Assembly: GCF_018394335.1 (NCBI RefSeq)
Contig: NZ_CP074572.1
Coordinates: 3,658,001 to 3,722,000 of the forward strand
Direction of reading: 5' to 3'
Length of the DNA: 64,000 bases
DNA from: Shewanella dokdonensis
Lineage (GTDB): Bacteria; Pseudomonadota; Gammaproteobacteria; Enterobacterales; Shewanellaceae
Shown here: positions 49,521 to 63,788 of the stretch, piece by piece
Numbering within the stretch: the first letter of the stretch is position 1
Layout of the letters: every line of letters starts with the position of its first letter
Position numbers and translations under genes: made by a program
Notes under the pieces: generated by a model
The model's database searches: none
The model's input: only the letters and a program-made list of their open reading frames with translations
What the model was told of the DNA's origin: nothing

Positions 49521-49541
49521 CAGGGTCCGTAACGGACCCTG
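49521..49541 (-). promoter_or_regulatory. Intercistronic hairpin between kdnB and kdsB
   Basis: CAGGGTCCG (49521-49529), TAA, CGGACCCTG (49533-49541): a perfect 9-bp GC-rich stem with a weak T-run on the minus strand. Could attenuate kdsB relative to kdnAB or protect mRNA. Confidence 0.5.
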
Positions 49542-49570
49542 AGGTAGTTAAAGAGTAATGACTTTCTAGC

Positions 49571-51855
<2,285 letters not shown>

Positions 51856-52091
51856 TTATCTCCTAGGATATAAGTGGTGCTATCGGGATCTGCCAGTGAT
51901 GGCATTCAGGCCGGATTTTCGGACGGAGCCTCGCGGCGGCGGGCGGAAATGCCGGGGTGATCGCAACGAGCACCCGTTTAGATTGCGGAATTATACCGGG
52001 CACACCCACAGACTGCGATGTTTTATTGCGGAAAATATCCCTCATCTGCTTAAATTTACAGCAATAAAGGTGGATCTTTCAGATAAAAAGA

Positions 52092-52109
52092 CGGGGAGCA
52101 AACTCCCCG
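52092..52109 (-). terminator. Hairpin after carbonic anhydrase
   Basis: CGGGGAG / CTCCCCG with CAAA loop, followed on the minus strand by TCTTTTTATC; an intrinsic terminator for the leftward gene. Confidence 0.75.
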
Positions 52110-52118
52110 GCGTTTGGT

Positions 52119-52744
52119 TTACTTTTTCAGCGGATGTTCTGCCAACCATTGTTGACCATCAAGTGTCACATCTAGATCTGTCAGCAGACCGTTCTCAATG
52201 CTGTAAAGCCAGCCGTGAACGGCCAATTCCTGACCGCGTTCCCAGGCATCTTGCACAATAGAGGTGCTGACAACATTGGCTACCTGTTCAATCACGTTAA
52301 GTTCGCACAGACGGTCATAACGGGCCTGTTCTTCCAGAGAGTCCAGTTCCTGTTGATGCAAACGGTAGATATCGCGAATATGCCCCAGCCAGTTATCAAT
52401 AAGTCCTTGGCGCTGTGTGGACATTGAAGCTTTTACACCGCCGCAGCCATAATGGCCGACCACCATGATGTGTTTTACTTTTAACACGTCCACGGCGTAC
52501 TGGATAACCGATAAGCAGTTGAGGTCGGTATGGATGACCAAGTTGGCGATATTGCGATGCACAAACACTTCGCCTGGCATCAGATCGATAATTTGGTTTG
52601 AGGGCACCCGGCTATCAGCACAACCGATCCACAGAAATTCCGGGGTCTGTTGTTTCGCCAGGGCTTCAAAAAATGAGGATTCTCATCATTGATACGTTCC
52701 GCCCAGCGGCGGTTATTATCAAACAGGGGTTTAAGTAATCTCAT
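52119..52744 (-). CDS. can: Beta-carbonic anhydrase (one frame change)
   Basis: 208 residues restored from ATG 52744 (MRLLKPLFDNNRRWAERIN). Interconverts CO2 and bicarbonate. Zinc and catalytic residues: WIGCADSRVPSNQ (Cys and Asp-Arg) and VVGHYGCGGV (His and Cys). One A missing in the plus-strand A6 52668-52673, restored as NPHFFEALAKQQTPEF. As printed the first zinc Cys would be separated from the main frame. Confidence 0.92.
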
Positions 52745-52846
52745 TGGTATTCGTAGCTCTTGATTGTGTGTCGGACGAGATGTCCATGTGTGACTGATAT
52801 TACCAGAAGCATAAACGGCTCTGGTCTATCCATTGAACTATATGTG

Positions 52847-55058
<2,212 letters not shown>

Positions 55059-55164
55059 AGGTTTCTGGGGTGCTATTAACTGGCGTACGGTTGCCGTGAG
55101 TATAAAAAAACGTGACTAAGATCACCAGCCTATACCGGCATGATTGTTTGGTACTGCAGGCAGG

Positions 55165-55674
55165 TCAGAGCTCAACAGTGAAAATCACATCTTTCCCTGC
55201 CGTTACATTGCCCTGGCGTTTTTCCAGAAAACGCACATCTTCCATGTTAGCGAGCACCACGGGGGTAAGCAGACTGCTGACTTGTCCCTGTAGATATTCC
55301 AGGTCAAATTCTAGAATATGATCGCCGGCTTTCACCTGCTGGCCTTCCTGAGCCAGTCGCTTAAAGCCCTTGCCTCGAAGTTCGATAGTGCCTACACCAA
55401 AGTGTACAAACAGTTCCAAACCTTGCGGTGATTCAATGCTAAAGGCATGATTAGTCTCAAATATTTTACCAACAGTTCCCTCTATTGGTGCCAACATATA
55501 TTGCCCGCTAGGCGCGATTGCAATGCCGTCACCCACAATTTTTTCAGAAAAAACCACATCTGGAACCTTTTCTATCGGCACGATTTCGCCGGAAATAGGG
55601 GCATAGACCTTGATACCACCTTCGATGTTGGGTTGACCTGAAACCAGGCGCCGGACGCGGCTTAAAAATCCCAT
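55165..55674 (-). CDS. crr: PTS glucose-specific EIIA (EIIAGlc)
   Basis: 169 residues. Phosphorelay and regulatory protein that takes phosphate from HPr and controls adenylate cyclase and inducer exclusion. The two active-site His lie in FETNHAFSIESPQG and LFVHFGVGTIEL. Starts MGFLSRVRRLVSGQ. Third gene after ptsH-ptsI, 90 bp after ptsI. Frame intact. Confidence 0.94.
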   Translation of the reverse strand: MGFLSRVRRLVSGQPNIEGGIKVYAPISGEIVPIEKVPDVVFSEKIVGDGIAIAPSGQYMLAPIEGTVGKIFETNHAFSIESPQGLELFVHFGVGTIELRGKGFKRLAQEGQQVKAGDHILEFDLEYLQGQVSSLLTPVVLANMEDVRFLEKRQGNVTAGKDVIFTVEL

Positions 55675-55763
55675 GGGTTAACTGTCCTTAATAGGGTGAT
55701 GTTACGGTTGCTTCCTGTTCTGCCATGCTCAGGAAGAGATAGTCCTAGCATACTGAATTATTT

Positions 55764-57473
55764 CTATATCTGACAACCGGATAACAGACTTTCCAACTCG
55801 GAAATTCGTTGGCATTGCAGTGCTTGTTGTGCCAGCGCAACAAATTCACTGAATTTACCTTCACAAATGGCGGCTTTTATCTCTGGCAGTGCCGCAGCGT
55901 TGGCACTGAGTTCATCAAATCCCATTCCCATCAGCAGCGGCGCAATGCAGGGATCGCTGGCCAGTTCGCCACATAAAGAGGTGGTGACACCTGCTGCTTT
56001 AGCGGTAGTTAATGTTTGTGCTATTAACTGCAGCACCGCCGGGCAGAAAGCCGGGTAGTTGGCAGTCAGTTGCGGATTGCCGCGATCGGCCGCGAGGGTA
56101 TATTGCGCTAAATCATTGGTGCCGATACTGACAAAATTCAATCTTGGCAACATTGCTGCCAGGTTAACAACCGCCGCGGGAGTTTCTACCACAATACCGT
56201 ATTCAGGGTCGGCAAATGCTTTTTGCTCCAACAGCAGTTGCTGCCGACAGATCTCTACTTCAGCAAACAGTTCATCTAACTCTTCCGGTTGGCATACCAT
56301 AGGAAACATCAGCCGTACCGGCCCAAATGCGGCGGCCCGCAACACTGCCCGTAACTGGGTATGCAACACGTCTTTATGACGCAAGGTGTAGCGCAGCCCT
56401 CGCACGCCCAGCGCCGGGTTATCTTCTGTTAAGGGTTGGTTGATGCAGGAAAACTCTTTATCGGCACCCACATCGAGTGTGCGGATGGTGAGACTTTTGC
56501 CTTGTATGAGCTGCAAGGCTTCACAATAGAGGCTGAACTGCTCTTTTTCATCTGGCATCGCCACCGCGTCCATTAACATAAACTCGGTGCGAAACAGGCC
56601 GATTCCCTCGGCCCCTGATTGTGGCAATCTGGCAATGTCGTTGAGGTTCCCAACATTCGCCAACAATGTCAGATGGTGGCCATCTTGCGTGACACACGGA
56701 ATATCGCGGTAATGGGCGAGGGCAGTGCGCCTTTGCTGGTCATCTGCCAGTTGTTTCTGTAATGCCGCTAGCTCTTGCTCGTTAGGTTCTGCATACAACT
56801 TGCCGTGGTAGCCGTCGAGGAACAGTTCGGTACCATTGCTGATGTCTGCCTTATCAAAATTGCAAGAAAGCAGTGCCGGGATCCCAGCTGCACGAGCCAG
56901 AATGGCAGTATGACTGGTAATGCCACCGGTTTTAAGGACGATGCCTTTGATATGATTGAGCGGCAATAAAGCAAATTCAGCCGGGGTCAGGTCTTCGGCC
57001 AGCAGAATGCTGTCTTCCTGCAACTGTTGCAGCCGCTCACCACCTGCACCATTAATGGTGCCAATCAGCCGTTTGGACAGACACAGCACATCTTGTGCGC
57101 GGCGTGCCAGATAGGGATCATCCAGCGCTTCCATTTCACTGGCCTGATGGTAGAACACACGTTGCACCGCGGCGCCGGCAGACAGCTGTAACGTATTGAT
57201 TGAACTGTTGATCTGGCTGGTAAATTCAGTATCTTCTAGCAGCAGTAAGTCGGCTTCCACCAATTGGTAGTTGGTGGAGCCAGGTTCCAGTGACAGCAGA
57301 CTGTTGCGTAACTGTTGGCACAGCTGCGTTACGGCGCGGCTGGCTTTTGCTTGTTCGGCAGGAATACTGGAAAGTGGCAATAGACGGTAATCGAGACTGT
57401 TGTCGAATGGCTCGAATAGAATGGCTTTGCCTTGAGCGATACCGGAGGATACAGCGATTCCTTTCATGTCCAT
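55764..57473 (-). CDS. ptsI: PTS enzyme I
   Basis: 569 residues. PEP-dependent autokinase starting the PTS. Phospho-His in KTGGITSHTAILARAAG near residue 185; C-terminal SIGTNDLAQYTLAADRGN and TTSLCGELASDP (catalytic Cys). Slightly shorter than enterobacterial PtsI but all motifs present. 10 bp after ptsH. Confidence 0.95.
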   Translation of the reverse strand: MDMKGIAVSSGIAQGKAILFEPFDNSLDYRLLPLSSIPAEQAKASRAVTQLCQQLRNSLLSLEPGSTNYQLVEADLLLLEDTEFTSQINSSINTLQLSAGAAVQRVFYHQASEMEALDDPYLARRAQDVLCLSKRLIGTINGAGGERLQQLQEDSILLAEDLTPAEFALLPLNHIKGIVLKTGGITSHTAILARAAGIPALLSCNFDKADISNGTELFLDGYHGKLYAEPNEQELAALQKQLADDQQRRTALAHYRDIPCVTQDGHHLTLLANVGNLNDIARLPQSGAEGIGLFRTEFMLMDAVAMPDEKEQFSLYCEALQLIQGKSLTIRTLDVGADKEFSCINQPLTEDNPALGVRGLRYTLRHKDVLHTQLRAVLRAAAFGPVRLMFPMVCQPEELDELFAEVEICRQQLLLEQKAFADPEYGIVVETPAAVVNLAAMLPRLNFVSIGTNDLAQYTLAADRGNPQLTANYPAFCPAVLQLIAQTLTTAKAAGVTTSLCGELASDPCIAPLLMGMGFDELSANAAALPEIKAAICEGKFSEFVALAQQALQCQRISELESLLSGCQI

Positions 57474-57483
57474 TGGCTGTTCC

Positions 57484-57741
57484 TTAACTCAGTGTCATCA
57501 ACAACTCAGCTATGCGGTCTACGGCTTGTTCTGCTTGTTGCCCTTGGGCAAAAATCCGCACATGTGACCCATGATACAGTCCTAAGGTTTGTAACTTGAA
57601 CAAACTCTTGGCACTGGCCTGCTTCCCTTGGCACTCGACGATGACGTCACACAAAAACTGCTTAGCTTCCTTAACCAATAAAGCTGCTGGTCGGGTGTGA
57701 ATGCCGTGAGGAGCGGTGATGGTAACGGTTTTTTCATACAT
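57484..57741 (-). CDS. ptsH: PTS phosphocarrier HPr
   Basis: 85 residues from ATG 57741 (MYEKTVTITAPHGIHTRPAA). Phospho-His is in GIHTRPAA (residue 15). The regulatory Ser region is ASAKSLFKLQTLGL, as in the family. An earlier ATG (57756, MSLKS) is in frame but leaves a nonstandard N-terminus. First gene of ptsHI-crr. Confidence 0.93.
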   Translation of the reverse strand: MYEKTVTITAPHGIHTRPAALLVKEAKQFLCDVIVECQGKQASAKSLFKLQTLGLYHGSHVRIFAQGQQAEQAVDRIAELLMTLS

Positions 57742-57798
57742 AGACTTCAGACTCATGTTGATCGCAAACAGCCGTTATCTGCTGCTAGCATGCCGCAG

Positions 57799-58188
57799 TC
57801 AGCGGTCATATTCAATGACCTGATAACCTTTCCCGCGTAGTGCTTGTACCGCAGCGTCCAGCTTATCCCATTTAACCAGAATATAGTCGGTATCGAATGT
57901 TGACATTGAAAAAATACTAATATTGGCTTCTGCCAGCGTTGTCGCAATCATGGAATGGATACCAGCAGTGGAAAAACCTTTTTGTACTAGTATCTCCAAA
58001 CAACGCCAGTTGCTTTCTTGTTCGAGACTGTTGAGTTTGATGCGGGCATCAATGACAACCGACAGTTCTTCGCGAGTTTTCGCCAGGAAGTAGCTGGGTT
58101 GCATAAACACTTCTGCCGGAATGGGAGTATCGGCGGCAAAGCTGTGTATGCTGTAAAGCGTGGGGTGAATTGCCAGCGTCAGGCGCAC
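57799..58188 (-). CDS. ACT-domain small protein
   Basis: 129 residues. Tandem ACT-like fold: LAIHPTLYSIHSF... then GFSTAGIHSMIATTLAEANISIFSMSTFDTDYILVKWDKL, the usual ACT ligand-binding beta-alpha signature. Probably binds an amino acid or other small ligand; role unknown. Lies about 40 bp upstream of ptsH on the same strand. Confidence 0.72.
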   Translation of the reverse strand: MRLTLAIHPTLYSIHSFAADTPIPAEVFMQPSYFLAKTREELSVVIDARIKLNSLEQESNWRCLEILVQKGFSTAGIHSMIATTLAEANISIFSMSTFDTDYILVKWDKLDAAVQALRGKGYQVIEYDR

Positions 58189-58278
58189 AACATATCTCCT
58201 CTGGATAACCGGGCATCTTAATGATGCCCGTTAACACATATGTGTGACGCTCCCTGTCCTCTGCTCGCATAATAACCG

Positions 58279-59912
58279 TCAGGTTCGAAACTGTCCAAGT
58301 GCTGCCGCCATTTGCTGGCTGATCTTGCCCATATCGGCAGCGGCATGGCTGTTGCTGGCATTCGCCTGTACCGATACTTCTGTGAGCTCGGAGATATTGC
58401 TAACGTTGCGATTGATCTCTTCAGTCACCAATGATTGCTCTTCGGTGGCACTGGCTAACTGGGTGTTCATGTCGGAAATCGCCGCCACCAGTTGCAGAAT
58501 TTGCACTACTGCACTATTGGCATTTTGTGCATGTTGCTGCAGTTCCTGCGATTCTTTCTGGGTGAGCTGGTTACTCTTCATCACGCTGTTCACCCCATTT
58601 TGGATCTCGGCAATGATGGTATGGATTTCGTTAGTGGATTCCTGGGTGCGTGTGGCCAGCGCCCGCACTTCGTCGGCAACCACCGCAAAACCGCGGCCAT
58701 GTTCTCCTGCGCGGGCGGCTTCAATCGCAGCATTCAGTGCTAGTAGGTTGGTTTGATCGGCGATGGAGCGGATCACTTCCAGAATACTGCCTATCTTTTC
58801 GGAAGCATGGCCAAGAGACAGCGTTAAACTTGCTGAGGATTGCAATTCACTCGCCAAGGTGCGGCACCCTTCTAGGGTGTTCTCCATGGTCTGTTTACCC
58901 TGCAATGCTTGCTGTTTCACGCTCATGGCGGCATCCGCTGCCTGTTGCGTATTGTTTGCCATTTCCCGGGTGGTACTGAGCATCTGGTTAATGGCTGTCG
59001 CCACACTGGCAATCTCTTTATGGATATGATCTGCGCTCTGGTTCGATTCCTGTACCGCATTCATCAATTGCCCGGCATCGGTGTTCAGATCCAAGCCTAG
59101 CGGCTTCATCTGTTGCAGGGCATTGGCAATTTTAGCCACAAACTCATTGAAGGCATCAGCCAGCAAGGACACTTCATCTTTGCCTGGGCTGTTGAGTCGT
59201 TTGCGCAAATCACCTTCACCCTGGGCGATGTCTTTCATGGCGCGGATGGCTTCATTGATCGGGTGGGTAATGGATTTATTCAACACTAAGAAGAACGCAA
59301 AAATTGGCAGCGAGATAATCAGCATGATCACCAGATAATGCAGTGATACTGTGGTCATGGTGTCGTTGATATCGCTGACATAGTTCCCGGTCATTATCGT
59401 CCAGTCCCAGGTCTTGTCATAACGCGCCTCAGTGAGTTTTTCTCATCCTGACCGCTTGCTGGATTACGATAGTTATAGGTAATAGTGGCTTTACCGTTGG
59501 CTTGGGCATCGCTGATGAGCTTGGCAAATGGACGCTCACCATCAGAAGTCTTTAATTCAGAAATGTGGGTTCCAACCATTTTGGGATACTGGCTGTCGGA
59601 CAAGATATTGCCATCACTGCCAATCAGAATGTAATAGCCATCCTTACCAAAACGCATGCCATCAAATAAGCGAATGACCTGTTGCTGTGCTGCCTGATCA
59701 GGCATGTTACTGGCGTATGCTTGTAGCCGAGTAGCTTCCACAATCGACAGTGCAGAATTTAACAGCGCGTCATTCTGTATCCACTTCTGGCTGATCAGAT
59801 TGTTGTACTGTTCCTTGATAGAAAAACTGGCGAAACATAAAGTCCCTATCGCCGCCATCACTAACATCAGAATCAATCTTTGCAGGATGGTGAGTTGCCG
59901 CAGCAGATTCAT
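58279..59912 (-). CDS. Methyl-accepting chemotaxis protein (one frame change)
   Basis: 544 residues restored. Two membrane helices flank a periplasmic single-Cache domain ([31 protein letters not shown]). A HAMP domain follows ([23 protein letters not shown]), and the conserved hairpin tip is [37 protein letters not shown]. One A missing in T5 59437-59441; the restored joint is [18 protein letters not shown]. Ligand unknown. Next to the divergent DUF3334 gene. Confidence 0.9.
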
Positions 59913-60176
59913 TGATGCCTTCCTTTTTATGTTATATTTCTATAAGTTGCAGCGAATATACCGCAATTCCTTTAGCTTTTGAAAGTATTTCGCTAAACAG
60001 AATTTCAATCGGTGATCGTGCTCATTTTTCCGTCATAAACGCGCGATACTAAGCAAATTACTTTGCCTTTGTGGAAGCCAGCGGCATAAAATCAGACTAC
60101 GCTTTATAATTATTTGTTTTCCAACCGGATATTTGTGCCTGTTGCAATGTCCGGATGGCTATCAGGAGTCGCGCAG

Positions 60177-60836
60177 ATGCAGCCATCTCAAGTGATCAAT
60201 TCGGACGATATTTTACTCAAGTTGTGCCGGTCAGTATCTCAGGTATTATCAACCACTACGGCCAGCCATATTAGTCATGCCGGGATGGTGCAGCGCATCG
60301 GTCAGACCCGTCTGCGGCCAGATCTGGGATGCTTCTCGATTTTTGATGGCGGTTTCTCTGGACTGGTGGTCATCAACTTTTCCGCCGATGCGGCGATGGA
60401 AATCTACCGGCGTTATCTGCTAAGTATGGGCATGCCTGAAGACGAGTTAGCCATTAAATACACCTCTGATGAAGTGGCGAACGTAATGGGTGAACTGATG
60501 AACCAGATGCTGGGTAACTTTATCAATCATGTTTCCAAAGAGTTGCAGACGTCCATCAGCCAGAGTCAGCCTAAAATGCTCACTATCAACCGTGAGTTGA
60601 CCTTATCGATTGAAGCCAATCTGGATGAACCTGTGACCCGTCGGGTCAGTTTCCGGACTGAGAACAACCATATCTTTTATCTGGAATTCGCCATGGATAA
60701 TACCGAGTTTATCGGTTTGGCCTCCGTTGAAGTGGAAGAGGAAATGGACCCGGATGATATTCTGGCAATGCATGCCGGCAACGCCAGTCATAGTGGTGAT
60801 GTCACCGAAGATCTGTTTGATAAGCTCGGTATCTAA
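60177..60836 (+). CDS. DUF3334/CheX-like protein
   Basis: 219 residues from ATG 60177 (MQPSQVINSDDILLKLC), AGGAG 6 bp upstream. YTSDEVANVMGELMNQMLGNF matches the CheX/CheC phosphatase helix style (E...N). The C-terminal acidic tail reads VEVEEEMDPDDILAMHAGN. CheX-like proteins dephosphorylate CheY; this role is plausible beside a chemoreceptor but unproven. An earlier in-frame start at 60114 lacks an RBS. Confidence 0.65.
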   Translation: MQPSQVINSDDILLKLCRSVSQVLSTTTASHISHAGMVQRIGQTRLRPDLGCFSIFDGGFSGLVVINFSADAAMEIYRRYLLSMGMPEDELAIKYTSDEVANVMGELMNQMLGNFINHVSKELQTSISQSQPKMLTINRELTLSIEANLDEPVTRRVSFRTENNHIFYLEFAMDNTEFIGLASVEVEEEMDPDDILAMHAGNASHSGDVTEDLFDKLGI

Positions 60837-60911
60837 TCTGTTGAGTCCGGGCTTGCCAAGGCCCGGACATCCTCCTATGATCCCCCGGTTTTGACTGCCG
60901 AGGCTGTTGTA

Positions 60912-62126
60912 ATGTCTGAATTCTCCTTATCCATCCGTGCCTGTGAACTCGCAGCGCAAGTTATCCGCGATGTTATCAGTGATGGTGCGCCGTTGGATCG
61001 CGCTTATTCCCGGCAGTTTGCTGGCCAAAAATTGGCGCCAGCACAACAAGCGCAGATCACCCGAGCCGTGGGCGAAATTATTCGGCGGTTAAACTTTTAC
61101 TGTTACCTTGCACATGTGTCACTGGCAGAGGCGGGTGGTCATGCGGCCGAGTTACTGATGGCTTGGCATGCCTACCAGCAGTTACAGGTACCGCGTTGGC
61201 AACAAGCAGCGCCACTGGATGCCGCGATACTGGCGCAAAGGCTGCAGCACGCCGACAATGTTGCGGTGTTGCGCGATGGCTGTCCCGCATGGCTGGACAC
61301 GCTGGGACAAGGTTTGCTTGGCGACGACTGGCCAGCGGAACGGGCCGCACTGGCGCAAGCGCCTAAGCGTTATCTGCGTACCAATCTATTGAAATGTGAC
61401 CGCAGTCAGCTGCAAGCGCAACTGGCAAAAGAGGGTATAGCAACCGCGGTGGTCGAGGATGTGGCTACTGCTTTGGAAGTCACCTCAGATGCGGCATTGT
61501 TTCGCACTGAAGCCTTTAAAGATGGTTGGTTTGAACAGCAGGATGCTGGCTCACAGCATGTTGCTGATGCACTGGATGTGACACCCGGCATGCGAGTGAT
61601 TGATGCTTGTGCCGGTGCGGGCGGTAAAACGCTTGCATTAGCGGCGAAAATGCAGGGCAAAGGCCGACTACTGGCAATGGATGTTGAACAGTGGAAACTG
61701 GATAACCTCAAGGAACGTGCTCGCCGCGCTGGCGCGCACAATGTGGAGACGCGGCTGATCAGTTCCAGTAAAACCATCAAACGCTTGAAATTATCCGCTG
61801 ATCGACTGTTATTGGATGTTCCTTGTTCTGGTCTGGGGGTACTAAAACGTAACCCTGACACCAAATGGCGCGATACCGCAGCCCGTTTGCCAGTGCTGCA
61901 GGCGTTGCAAGCACAGATCCTCGACAGCTACAGCCGGATGTTGAAAGTTGACGGCATTCTGGTGTACGCCACCTGTTCTATTATGCCGGATGAAAATCGG
62001 CAGCAAGTTGATAACTTCCTGAGTAATCATTCTAATTTCCGGCTGTTGGATGATGAAAACATCAGCCCGGCGCGCAGTGGCTTTGATGGTTTCTATCTGG
62101 CGAGATTGCAGCGCATCGCGGAATAA
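60912..62126 (+). CDS. RsmB/NOP-family RNA (cytosine-5) methyltransferase
   Basis: About 404 residues from ATG 60912 (MSEFSLSIRACELAAQVIRD). SAM-binding DACAGAGGKTLALA near residue 230; catalytic Cys in DVPCSGLGVLKRNPDTKWR and second Cys in YATCSIMPDENRQQV. The N-terminal helical region resembles NusB/RsmB. Targets rRNA or tRNA cytosine; exact site unknown. Frame intact. Confidence 0.87.
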   Translation: MSEFSLSIRACELAAQVIRDVISDGAPLDRAYSRQFAGQKLAPAQQAQITRAVGEIIRRLNFYCYLAHVSLAEAGGHAAELLMAWHAYQQLQVPRWQQAAPLDAAILAQRLQHADNVAVLRDGCPAWLDTLGQGLLGDDWPAERAALAQAPKRYLRTNLLKCDRSQLQAQLAKEGIATAVVEDVATALEVTSDAALFRTEAFKDGWFEQQDAGSQHVADALDVTPGMRVIDACAGAGGKTLALAAKMQGKGRLLAMDVEQWKLDNLKERARRAGAHNVETRLISSSKTIKRLKLSADRLLLDVPCSGLGVLKRNPDTKWRDTAARLPVLQALQAQILDSYSRMLKVDGILVYATCSIMPDENRQQVDNFLSNHSNFRLLDDENISPARSGFDGFYLARLQRIAE

Positions 62127-62226
62127 GCAGATGCTTGCAGCGTAGACGTTGCAGTTTTTTACAAGCATTGCTGCGCCATGGCGGTTACACTGACCTCAAT
62201 CTGCGCTTATCTGAGTTGCGTTTATC

Positions 62227-63054
62227 TTGTCAGCACCCGCGATTGAACATCAATTATTGACGCCGGTTAGCGGTATCGAGCTAGTGCGTGCCCGTTATCA
62301 GGGTTTTGCCTTTGATCGGCATGTGCATGCTGACTTTCATATCGGAGTGGTCGATTGTGGTGCCCAGCGCTTTATGCATCGCGGATCCCAATATTTACTG
62401 GCACCCGGACGGATTTCGCTGATTAACCCGGATGAAGTGCATGATGGTGAAGGGCTGGACAAAGCGCTTTACCAAGTGCGGTTGTTACGGATCAGTGGTG
62501 CGGCGTGGGCTCAGTTTGCACAGCAATTAGGATATGCGGCCGAACCGTATTTCAGTGGGCCAGAGATTGTTGAACAACCACTATATCGCGGCTTATTACA
62601 ACTGCATCAACTGGTGAATCAGCCACACGGCGCCCCCATCGCGGTTGATGGTTTACTGCTGGAGCTGATGAGCGCACTTATCAAGCGTCATGGTGACAAC
62701 CAGCGACGTTCGGTTGCGGTTGCCGGCGGACTAACGGCATGGCAGATAACGCAGTTAAAGGATTTTCTCTATGCCGATTTAGCCGCAAATCACCGCTTAC
62801 AGACACTCGCCCAACTGTTTCAGCTCAATGAGTTTCAATTTCTACGAAGGTTTCGGCGCAGTTTGGGTATGACGCCACATGCTTACATCTTGGCACTGCG
62901 GGTCGATTATGCCCGACAACTACTGGCGGCAGGCAATGAGGTGGCTGCTGCGGCCAGTGCCGCTGGATTTTATGATCAAAGCCATCTGCATCATTACTTT
63001 AAACGGCGTTACAATCTGACACCTGCGCTGTATCGGCGTCAACTTGCCGGTTAG
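62227..63054 (+). CDS. AraC-family regulator
   Basis: 275 residues from TTG 62227. N-terminal AraC cupin-like ligand domain (DRHVHADFHIGVVDCGAQRF; DEVHDGEGLDKALYQVRLL) and C-terminal two-helix DNA-binding domain (FQLNEFQFLRRFRRSLGMTPHAYI; ASAAGFYDQSHLHHYFKRRY). Same strand and 86 bp before a LysE-type exporter, its likely target. Confidence 0.85.
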   Translation: MSAPAIEHQLLTPVSGIELVRARYQGFAFDRHVHADFHIGVVDCGAQRFMHRGSQYLLAPGRISLINPDEVHDGEGLDKALYQVRLLRISGAAWAQFAQQLGYAAEPYFSGPEIVEQPLYRGLLQLHQLVNQPHGAPIAVDGLLLELMSALIKRHGDNQRRSVAVAGGLTAWQITQLKDFLYADLAANHRLQTLAQLFQLNEFQFLRRFRRSLGMTPHAYILALRVDYARQLLAAGNEVAAAASAAGFYDQSHLHHYFKRRYNLTPALYRRQLAG

Positions 63055-63139
63055 CTGCAATTTTTTCCAATCCTTTCGCCAACGAGTGCCATTACACTGA
63101 TGCCTATCTAAGGCTTATTGGGTTCACAGAAAATAAACT

Positions 63140-63786
63140 ATGAGTTGGTTGTCGCTGTTATTTACCTTGGGAACCGTGCACGTGGCGGCGTTGGTTGCTC
63201 CCGGCCCCGATTTTGCGCTGATGCTGCGAGCCAGTGTTGTGGGGGGCGCCGTTATGCGTTTTTCCTGGCGTTGGGACTGGCCTCGGCCATTATGTTACAC
63301 ACCATTACGGTAACGTTTGCCGCGGCCTTGTTGCAACACTGGTTGCCACAACTGATGTTATGGTTGCCTTGGTGCGCTGCATTGTGGCTGGGATATCTGG
63401 GCTATGGCTGTTTGTCTGGAGCGCTTGCCACGCAAGACTCAGTGCAACATAAACCAATGCCCAAGACACTGCGGAGCTATTCTCGCCGTCATGGCTGGTG
63501 GACAGGTTTTGCCACCAATGCGTTGAATCCCAAAGCCTATGTGTATTTTTTCAGTGTGATTGCCGGGATGCTGCCACTGCAAAGCCCTCTGCAATTTAAG
63601 CTGGCATTAGTGAGCCTGTTTTTCAGCCTAGCGTTATTGTGGTTCGGATTCCTTGGCTGGGCACTGAATATTCCCCGTTGCAGCCAATGGTTGCAGCGTA
63701 ATAACCGCGGGATTTTAGTCTTTAGCGGCGTGGTCCTGCTGCTGTTCGCAATGTTACTGCTGTTACAGGGATACCAGCGGCTCTGA
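63140..63786 (+). CDS. LysE/RhtB-family amino-acid exporter (one frame change)
   Basis: 215 residues restored from ATG 63140 (MSWLSLLFTLGTVHVAALVA). PGPDFALMLRASVV carries the LysE signature; about six hydrophobic segments. One G missing in G6 63241-63246; the restored joint is RASVVGGRRYAFFLALGL. Exports a small amino compound; substrate unknown. Downstream of an AraC-type regulator. Confidence 0.82.
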
Positions 63787-63788
63787 AA

